Source: Rosa chinensis
Lineage: Eukaryota; Streptophyta; Magnoliopsida; Rosales; Rosaceae
Assembly (NCBI RefSeq): GCF_002994745.2
Contig: NC_037091.1
Span: 26,975,789-27,039,788 of the forward strand
Reading direction: 5' to 3'
Length of the DNA: 64,000 nucleotides
The notes beneath the pieces are model-generated. The model had not been told where the DNA came from. It saw only the letters and a list, made by a program, of their open reading frames with translations, and made no database searches. Position numbers and translations under genes: made by a program. Every line of letters starts with the position of its first letter. Positions within the stretch are counted from its first letter, which is position 1. Below, one piece after another: positions 56,100 to 64,000 of the stretch.

Positions 56100-58572
56100 G
56101 GAGTGAATGAGCCAAGTCTAGGCTGAAAAACTCTAAACATTAAGCGCTGCATGGGAGGCAACCCATTCCATCCGTAGCTGTGGAGGAGCCATCAACGCAG
56201 ATTTGCTTTCTTGAACTCTTCCCTTCTATTTTATTTTTGTCAACTTTGTTTTTGTTTTAGGTTTCGTGCGTTATCTCTTATGCCATGCTTGATTGATACT
56301 TTGTATGCTTTATACTTGTTTATACATTGAGGACAATGCATGATTTAAGTGTGGGGGAAGGGTTTAACGTTTCACTTTGGTTTTAGAAGCTAGTTTTGTG
56401 GTTATAAAAAGAAAACAAAATAAAAAAATCAGAAAATACAGAAAAATAAAAAAAAATTGCGTTAACTTTGTTTTAGGTTTTGTGTTTCACATTTCGGTTG
56501 TTGTATTTGTGTTCTTTGTTTTGTTTGTTTGTTTGTTTATTGAAAGAGTCAAAATGAATTTTGGGTAAATATCTTCTTCATCGTAGGCGCATCCAATGGG
56601 ATGTGATGTCTAAGGTCTAGTTTGGATATGAGAAGTGCTGACAAAGGGTCTCGTCCCCTGTCAATCAAGTGAACTGAGCTCCGCCAAAATCGTTCCTCTC
56701 TTCACCTGGTCACGTTCCGAAAGGAGAAGAGAAACATCCCTAAGTCCAAAACGTTTTTTGCTTTGTTTGTTGCGTCATTTATGTTTTTGTTTTGTTTTGT
56801 GATCGAGTCTTAGGATGCCCTTTTAACTGTCTAGGATGATCTTATATCTCTGAAGTTAAGGCTAAAAGAGGATCACAAGATTGGGATAATGTTTGATGAT
56901 ATTCTTTGGTTAATTATGATTTATAAAAAGCATATGAATGTGTAGTAGATATGGTGCATGCGTAACTTTGGTACAGAATATGAACATGTGGAAGATAAGT
57001 TGTGATTCATAATAAATCCTCGTGAGAATTTGAACCATGTGCCCTTTCTTTGTTGAGTGATTAATGGAAAAATGAATTATACTCTTATTTTCTTGGCGAT
57101 AATTTTGTTGATCTCATTATTCTTTCATCTTGATTGATTACTTGCCATAGCTCTTTGATGGACTAGAGAATGCTAGAATTCACTTTTATGCTTGTTGAAA
57201 CTTTTATCAATACATGTCCCTGATTCTGGAAAGGATAAAGGCAACTTAGGATTCTATCATCATTGCCAAATATAGCCTGTGTCCCTATTTATGCCCGTCG
57301 TGGGACCCCCCTAGTTAAACGCTTTTGAGCCTACATTGAGCCTTTTCTTTCATCACCCTCAAAATCTCTTAACCTCTAGTATAGTTATATCCTTATCCTT
57401 TGTTCTAAAGACTTAGTGGAGCATATTTTTTGAGACTTTGCTTGGAGTTTTGGCATCAAGGATGATTTTTGAAGACATGAAGAAGTTCAAGTGTGGGGGT
57501 AGACTTGTCCATATGTAATTTTATTGCCGAAAAAGAAAAGAAAAGAAAGGAATATTACGGAAAAAAGAAAAAAATTGTGTATTATTTTATGTTTATGGAT
57601 TTTAGTCCCCTATACTTAGTGGATTTGGAGTTTGTTTTGAAGTAAAGGCCCATTGTTGAAGAATTTGGTCTTTGTCCAATTCACTTGTTCAAAAGAAGGT
57701 TAGAATGAAGTTAGGGCCCAACATGATGACATTTGGCCCTTTTATAAAGCCCAAAGGAGGACATGACGTTTGTTATGCATGGTGGATTTCGAAAGTGATC
57801 TCTCTACATCAACAAGTGCTCTACTAGGTTTTTAGGATACTTTGTGAAATCTCTATCCTTTCGTTTCTTTAAACATTAAGCCTTGGCCTTATTACAACCT
57901 TAATGGTAAGACCTCTTTGATCCTTAAGATGGGACATCCTTTGATCTGTGGAGATGAGTTATGACTGTTGAACTTATGGCTTGGGTTCATCCGTGCAAGT
58001 AGTTGATATCTTTCATGAGATCTTTGAAAAAAAATGAAATAATATATGTGCTTTCGTTTCTTATACATATGTGATTTACTTGCTATTCTTTCACATATAC
58101 TTGAGTAATAAGCTTTTAAGCATGAGCCTTGAATTTGAGAGAAGAAAGAGTGATATATCCATGTGAGGTTTGAATCATGACTTGTTTGAAATATGTTGAG
58201 CTCCACCCATCACCATTGTTTACCCCCAAGTCTTACATGTTTATATGTGGATTATATGTTGTAATTAATTTTTGAATATCTTGAAGATGTGATGCTTGGT
58301 TAAGTGCTAATCTTGGTGACTTGAAAGTATGAGATTTCTAAGCCAAAATGTTAAGGGGCAATAGAAGTCTTTTGTGATGCCAACGTTTGTGTCTTTGTTT
58401 TTGGTTTTGGTTTTTGTTTTGAGTCTTCAACGTTTTTCTTGTCTTGAGTCTTAGTGTTTTCGTTTTCCATACTTAGTATTTTTGTTGGTTTCTTTGTTTT
58501 TTGTCTTAGTTCTTTCTGGTTTGTTGTGTTGATTTTCCTAAGGAACTAGCAGAAGCTAAGTGTGGGGGAATT
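56100..58572 (+). other. 3' UTR and polypurine tract of Athila element B
   Basis: It is collinear with 45200-47571. It includes 'gggaggcaaccca' near 56154, an internal 'aagtgtgggggaaggg' near 56349, the shared 'gagctccgccaaaatcg' at 56676-56692, and the final polypurine 'taagtgtgggggaat' at about 58557-58571. No protein is encoded. Confidence 0.82.
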
Positions 58573-58580
58573 TGATAAGA

Positions 58581-58645
58581 CATCGGTTGGGATTCTTTTT
58601 CTCATCGGTTTTTGGCCGATGTCTAAGGGCATAATTCTAGTAGTG
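58581..58645 (-). mobile_element. CACTA-type terminus
   Basis: On the minus strand it starts CACTACTAGAATTATGCCC and continues 'ttagacatcggccaaaaacc'. CACTA is the defining end of EnSpm elements, and the 'gacatcgg / ccgatgtc' subterminal repeats match 50201-50875. Confidence 0.65.
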
Positions 58646-58792
58646 GATCAATATGTAATGAAGTTTTCATCTTAGATTTGTGATGAATATGTATCACATG
58701 TTCTGTAGCTTATTTTTCAAAAAGACGGCCATGATTATTATCAATATATAAATGAGAAAAGATATACTAATTCATGAACATATTATTATTAT

Positions 58793-60039
58793 TTTTTATT
58801 TTGAAAAGGAACCGATGCGGCTGCCCTCAAGTCTTGATTAATGAAACCATAGAATACATGGGGGGGACATGGTGCGTAAATCCTAAATTACAATAAGCAT
58901 CAAAAGAACTTCTTGAGATAATAACAAGAGTCTCAACTTAAACAATGTATTCTAACAAGCACTAACTAGCAAAGAGTGCACAACTGGCTATTCTATCCGC
59001 TTTAAAATTGTGGTCACGTACCGGAAAGTTAACTCTATTACAAAGAAGCATCATTACCAATAGCACAGCTTTCCCACTATGTTGCCACTGAAATATAACT
59101 CCAGTAACACTTAGTTTCAGCCTGCCACTAGGAGGCTGCGACCATTTGACCAAGCAAGGTCACCGCCTACTTAGAGCAGACATATTATAGCCACTAGACT
59201 ATTGCGACCATTTGCCGAAGCAAGGAGTTTGCCGCCTACCTAGAACAGACAAGGCATATAAGGTGTATAAACTGGGACCAAGCCTATTACTCTGTCATAC
59301 CAGAAAATGGTAGCAATTTATTAATAAACTAAAAATAAAAAAGCAACTAAACACTTTAAAATAAAAAAAATAAAGCATCTTGGACCTAGAGAGAAACCCC
59401 AGGCCCAAGACCATCCGCGCCTAGGATAGCCCAACAACTGAACTAGGGCAAAGCGAGCCCAAGCTGTGGATCTAGCCCAATAATGCAGCTACACAGACAG
59501 CACAGCCGCTACCTCCCTACCTCCCAGATCGTCAAGCTGCCTCCGATTACTGCCCCTGACCGCTGTGGACCAAACGTCATTGATAGAGAACTAGTAGCAA
59601 TCATCCCCCACCACCAGACTCCCAAAACTCCGACGCCCAAACCCCTGATGAAAAGCAACACCAGAAGCTGGGCACCCATTGTCGCCCTCCCTATACCTAT
59701 CATGAAGGGACAATGACCCTGCTGCATGGTCCCGAAACCGGACTGACACCAGGCAACCAATCTCCCCTGTCCACCGCTCACCCCCTCCCTGAGCAGCCGT
59801 CACCATGAACTGAGATCCAAAACACTTGGACCCACTCCGCCCTAGTTTTCAATCGCCAGACCATCCCCCTCCTGAGATAATAGCCCGTCCGACCATACTT
59901 AGTTAACGCAGACGAGGCCAGAGGCCTACGCCAACGCCGCAGAGCAGTCGAACGAGATCAAGAGAATAATGCGACAACTGTTCTCTAACCCTAGCGTGTG
60001 GAGTGCGTACCTCAGAACGATCACTCGATCTAATGTTAA
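58793..60039 (-). mobile_element. Non-LTR derivative (1.25 kb), minus strand, copy 1 of a family
   Basis: It is flanked by the 16-bp duplication 'aacatattattattat' (58777-58792, 60040-60055). A T-rich left edge is the A-tail. From 59153 downward on the minus strand a short frame reads 'VKWSQPPSGRLKLSVTG' then '..VRDHNFKADRIASCALFAS', that is, the two ends of a LINE RNase H with the centre missing. Its 3' end ('catgtccccccatgtattc', 'attaatcaagacttgagggc') recurs in the plus-strand copy at 62555-63745. Confidence 0.85.
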
Positions 60040-60055
60040 AACATATTATTATTAT

Positions 60056-60263
60056 AATCCAGAATTATTTCTTACAAAAAAAAAGGTCCAAAAATCTGTT
60101 CTATTTTAACCCAAGTGAATGGGCTTGTGAGAGTTTTGGAGGAAAATAAAAGAGGGAAACTCTGTCATTTTGGAAGGAAGGATAAGTTGATAAGGAAATG
60201 CTGACTTTGATTAGTATGTGTGGTTGCACAAATAATTTTGTCCCTCCAACTACATATCAAGCA
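60056..60263. other. Unassigned stretch
   Basis: I see nothing beyond AT-rich flank. Confidence 0.4.
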
Positions 60264-60570
60264 TGCCACTCTAATGACAAAGTTAACAAAAGTATTATAT
60301 TTGGTAACGATACAATACTTGAGGTACCATTTGGGATAAAAAAAATTTAGGCAACAAAAAATACTTTTCGCAATAGTTTAGGTATCATTTAGAGTTTTTA
60401 ATAAATGTCACATATGACACTTTAACCAGAAACTTAACCGAAGTATTATATTTGGTAACGGCGCAATACTTGAGATATATTTGGGGTCAAAAGAATTTGT
60501 AGGTACCAAAAAATATCTTTTGCAATAATTCATGTAACACTGGAATTTTTACCCTTAGTTTAATACCTTT
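60264..60570. repeat. Tandem duplication, about 151-bp period
   Basis: 'aagtattatatttggtaacg' begins at 60290 and again at 60441, each followed by '(t/g)caatacttgag', '..ttgggat/gtc' and 'aaaaaatac/tctttt(c/t)gcaat'. The copies are clearly diverged. Confidence 0.8.
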
Positions 60571-61033
60571 ACCAACTCAACCCTCTAAGAAGGTATTTAA
60601 GTAATTCATGTATATGGGATTACGTTTTTGTTTTTATAGGGTTATGGGTAATGTGGAAATATTGTAAAATTAGGGATATTATTGGTAGACAAAATATATT
60701 ATAGATAAATAGATTCCTAAGCCCAACCCTCCTCTCAAAACTTAGGGTTGTTGAGGAATGAGTTTCTTATCTTAAGATGCGGCCCACTTTCATTCTCATT
60801 CTCTTTCTTGTTGGTAAACATAGGAGAAAGCATATTTCATAATCGATTCCCTTATTCTAAACATGTCCAAAATATGGTGTCAATGACATTCATAAGATTT
60901 GGCGGAGTGTCATACCAAAACTTTGTAATCAACAAGTTTATTAAATATTGCAAAGCTAATTGATTTAGGGCCTTTTTGAGATTGTTTTTTTTTTTTGGAA
61001 GGCCATAAGATTTTTAAATTAGTAAAAAAAAAT
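60571..61033. other. Unassigned AT-rich stretch
   Basis: The short open frame at 60748-60963 has no recognised family and no supporting context. Confidence 0.4.
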
Positions 61034-61049
61034 AGTTATAAATATAGAT

Positions 61050-62273
61050 TTTTGAGTTAAACTAGATTTCATTTTATGACAGGCCAAAGCAGCACATACA
61101 TATCCTAATCTCTAGGACCATGGTACCATTCACTTAATACAATGAAGTTCAATTATCAAGAGCCTACGTGACTATGTAAAGTCATTTTACACAAAATAAA
61201 ATAGCTTGAATCCTCATTTGTCAATGTACACAATTGTAGTACTCTAGAAGATTCATTTACTTGGTGCAAGCACAACCCCATAATATGCGAGCTAGTCCCA
61301 CTTATGTCAAAAATATCCGTAGTTAGTTTGATCAACTCCTTAGGATCCCAAATACAAAACCTCTAGAAGACCAGAGCCCATCGAACTGGTCCATATTTGG
61401 GCCCACATCCAAACAACATCTCAAATAGGTTTGGAAACTCAAAGCCCTCCAAGGATCCCAAATGTATTAGGCACTCAATCTATTCTGGCCGAACACCCCA
61501 AATGAATTGGACACCTAATTTGATTTGGGCACCACAACTAAGGTGGGCACTCTACTTCTAGCATCACCCACGATCATGATTATTGACCTCAAACTAGTCC
61601 TGCCGCCGTACATTTTCGATTGATGCCAATAGCCTCCCGCCACTGCCTTCACAAAACAAAGGGCAAATCTTCTCAACGCCACCTCTGAAGATCGGATTGC
61701 AACCGGTGCCTAAGTGTGGGCACATGAAACGAGCTTCAACCAAGGGAGCAATAATCCTGCTTCACTGCCCTTAGCATCCTGCCATAGCCGATTACCACCT
61801 ATAAATCAAGTATAGCTTGCTAAGATCGCACTGGAATCATACCAGGCCCCTCCTCGCCTATAAAACTCAGATGTTATGATCCATTCCACTACATCACACA
61901 TAAATGATCGGTCAAAGTAATTCGGTCTTCTAAACTCTTGAGTTTGTCCCAATGCGGTCGGATTTTCCACCTTGACCTAGAAAACACACCATCCATTGAA
62001 AACTCACTCCAACAATGAGTTCTCTCAGGGAAATGATATCTGATATCCAAAAGGCAAGGTGTCAAAACTGGTTGGATGTTTGTCGAACAAGACAGACCAT
62101 GGATAGCTGCAAAGATACAGTGAGATACCCAAAGGAAAACTCCGTCTAAGATTGTCATCAGAAGCCGCTGATAGGGCCTAAAGCCATGACTGCTAGGGTT
62201 TTGGAGGAGACGAAACCCCCTGTGCACTTAAGGTACAAAAATTAATATTTCTAGAAGTTGAGATATGAAAGTC
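61050..62273 (-). mobile_element. Non-LTR insertion (1.22 kb), minus strand
   Basis: It is flanked by the perfect 16-bp duplication 'agttataaatatagat' (61034-61049, 62274-62289). On the minus strand, 'ctccaaaaccctagcagtc' near the 5' end precedes an open frame (62227-61889) of 112 residues that I do not recognise. Towards its 3' end, phrases such as 'ggtgtccaattcatttgggg' repeat loosely. The left edge is T-rich. It could be a LINE derivative or a retrocopy. Confidence 0.7.
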
Positions 62274-62289
62274 AGTTATAAATATAGAT

Positions 62290-62554
62290 AAATGACAAAT
62301 AAAATAAAATATGTCTTAGGTAGTTCTTGTTTGAAAATGTCTTTTAAATTTGTGAATAGCACTTTCAGTCCATTTTAAAAGTAGCCTCAAACAAGCCCTT
62401 AACGCCTCTTATGTTGTTCCAAAAAATTGACCATCGAGTTTTATTTTTCTTTGGTAAGATTTGCCCACCTTAATTTACCTATCAACTACTTGGTTTTTAT
62501 AATAAAATGAAACAATTCAATTTTTCAATATGATAGATGATACATCGCTAGAAG
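62290..62554. other. Unassigned AT-rich stretch
   Basis: Nothing coding or repeated is recognised. Confidence 0.4.
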
Positions 62555-63745
62555 AAAAAATTCTCTCGCTCTCTAAAACCTAGGTTCTCATCATAAAATG
62601 TTTTCCCGTCCGACAGCGCACCTGGGTAAGCGTGGGTCTCTGGCCTCGTCAGCACGTGTAACTAGACGGTCTCCTTTCTCTCCTTTCCTCGTTGACATGT
62701 CAGCATGGTGCCTTCAAGGTCTGATGGCAGGAGAAAGTACAGTGGACAACGATGAGTGGTGGTGGTGATGGTTTGGTTGGTGGATTAGTCTAGTTGATAT
62801 GTATTATGTCATGGGGGTTGGTATGGTTGGAGTGGTGGTTGAGGGCAGTTGGATCTAAACAAAAATGCTGAAACTTTGGGGGTGGTACTAAGGCGGTGGG
62901 ACCAAAGTCGTGGTGGCCGGATCGGGTTGCACGGGATCAGCATTGTCCCCTGAATGCTCTGATGACTAGTAACCTAGTGGGTGGGGAGACAATGGTGGGC
63001 GAAGGTGGTTGGCCGACAAGGGCGGTGGTGGTTTGGTGCTGGTGCAATGGAACCAATAAGGCTACAGTGGTGGGTTTGGTGCAGGGTTTGTGGCTTAAGT
63101 TAGTGGGCTGTGGTGACTCTATTGCTCATTGGGCCTAGTTGGGCCATGGCTTATTTTCTTGTTGGTTATTAGTTTAGTTCATTTAAAGTTTTTAGTTGTT
63201 AAATGGCTTTCTGCCGGTAATAAGTGGCTACTAGTTTTTGGTAGAACGTGGTTGGCTTGGTCCGTGTGTGCGCGCTCTATGTGCCTTGTCTGCTCTATGT
63301 TGGTTGTGAGTTCCCTGCATTGGTAAATGGTCGCAGCCTCTTATTGGCAGTAATGTGTCTGCTCTAGGTAGGAGGTGAGTTTCTTGCTTTATCAAATGGT
63401 AGCCCCTCCTAGTGGTAGGGTGAATAGTGTCATCGGATTTACATCCCGGTGGCAACATAATGGGAAAGCTGATCATATTATTATGGCTTCGAGTAAGATT
63501 TTACTTTCATGTATGTCACCACAAGTGTAAAGTGAATGGAGTAACCAACAGAGCACTCTTTGCTAGTTGGTGCTTGTTTTAGTTGAGACTCTTGTTATTA
63601 TCTTACGATGTTCTTTTAATGCATCGTTATAAAATATAAGGTATATCCGGTATAGGGACCACGTCCCCCCTATGTATTTTGCAGTTTCATTAATTAAGAC
63701 TTGAGGACAGCCACACTTGCCCTTATTTAAAAAATAAATAAATAA
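62555..63745 (+). mobile_element. Non-LTR derivative (about 1.2 kb), plus strand, copy 2 of the 58793-60039 family
   Basis: It is collinear with copy 1 in the opposite orientation. Near the 5' end 'ggtctctggcctcgtcagc' resembles 'ggcctctggcctcgtctgcg' of copy 1. A G-rich 'ggtggtggtttgg' body follows, then the residual RNase H segment ('aaatggtagcccctcctagtgg', 'ggtggcaacataatgggaaa') and a tail 'cgtccccccctatgtattttg' / 'attaattaagacttgaggac'. The A-rich end is 'tttaaaaaataaataaataa'. No target duplication is evident, so the ends are approximate. Confidence 0.75.
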
Positions 63746-64000
63746 TTAAACAAAAAGAAATATCTAAGGAGCTACGTTAGGTTTACTTATGGAGGCATAG
63801 TGGCAAAATACATTTGGGGTTGAGGCCCACACTGAGATCCTACTCGGGTGGGTTCTAGCATAGTTTTATAGGTTTTCCTTACCTAACTTTGATGTTTCAT
63901 AGGAACTATTTGGTCTGCTTTTGGTCCTCTAGTCTTTGGCTTCCCTCCTTAGTGTGGAAAGGGGAGATTGAGCTTTGGTCTACTAAGGAGTGTGGCAGGA
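63746..64000. other. Unassigned end of window
   Basis: No gene or repeat is recognised. Confidence 0.4.

Larger units (their letters stand above)
50876..58580 (+). mobile_element. Athila-like Ty3 element B, gag-only (pol absent)
   Basis: 5' LTR 50876-53560, primer site, ~960-bp leader, gag in two frames, then directly a 3' UTR collinear with that of element A, a polypurine tract, and the first 8 bp of a 3' LTR (TGATAAGA). There is no trace of protease, RT or integrase between gag and 3' UTR, so pol was lost in one clean step. As a gag-bearing, pol-less element it would need RT and integrase in trans. The rest of the 3' LTR is missing and CACTA-like sequence follows. Confidence 0.85.

Noticed and set aside
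59483..59806. Overlapping 70-90 residue frames
   Set aside because: They lie in the G-rich 5' part of a non-LTR derivative, on both strands, without conserved motifs.
1..64000. CRISPR array, bacterial operon, tRNA or rRNA genes
   Set aside because: Tandem repeats here lack spacer structure. I found no tRNA cloverleaf; the only tRNA-like match is the retroelement primer site. The context is plant nuclear.

Overview
This is a plant nuclear window, almost certainly from a eudicot. It is AT-rich with many (TA)n tracts, and it carries plant-type Ty1/copia and Athila-like Ty3 elements, plant LINEs with an ORF2-terminal RNase H, and a FAR1-type Mutator-like element (MULE). The style of the repeats recalls Rosaceae, but I could not test that. 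I see no intact host gene. Nearly every base I can assign belongs to a transposable element or its debris, so this looks like a nested, gene-poor (possibly pericentromeric) region.

Layout. 1-1067: end of an Athila-type LTR. 1264-2040: a tandem array of about five palindrome-bearing units. 3075-13488: a Ty1/copia element on the minus strand with nearly identical 213-bp LTRs and a GGGGG target duplication; it keeps an open gag, its pol is broken, and a 3.0-kb solo LTR (3694-6733, duplication ATATA) sits inside it. 14110-15147: a non-LTR insertion. 15240-25606: a second, older copia element on the plus strand. A Mutator-type MITE sits in its 5' LTR (15260-15982), and two Athila-type LTRs are inserted in its body (about 17664-19230, and 22252-24467 with duplication ACCGG).

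26615-32355 is the most interesting block: a young MULE with long terminal inverted repeats. It carries a FAR1-like transposase interrupted by a single stop codon and, on the opposite strand, two exons resembling the C3HC zinc-finger (NIPA/ZC3HC1-like) family, apparently a captured host-gene fragment. A piece of the inverted repeat is also repeated directly upstream of the transposase start.

32412-41190 is a mosaic of MITE-like, LINE ORF1 and LINE ORF2 remnants. It includes a hAT-type element with a perfect 8-bp duplication (37672-38564), a partial LTR, and an inverted piece of Athila leader.

41191-49644 is a 5'-truncated Athila-like element: a mutated pol, then 3' UTR, polypurine tract and 3' LTR. 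50876-58580 is its complement: 5' LTR, tRNA-Asp-type primer site, gag and 3' UTR with no pol. It is followed directly by a CACTA-type terminus (58581-58645). 58793-63745 holds three roughly 1.2-kb non-LTR insertions and a tandem duplication.

Two themes recur. Gag is kept open while pol decays or is missing, which suggests mobilisation in trans. Small non-autonomous derivatives also greatly outnumber their possible autonomous partners. No element here is intact enough to be confidently autonomous.
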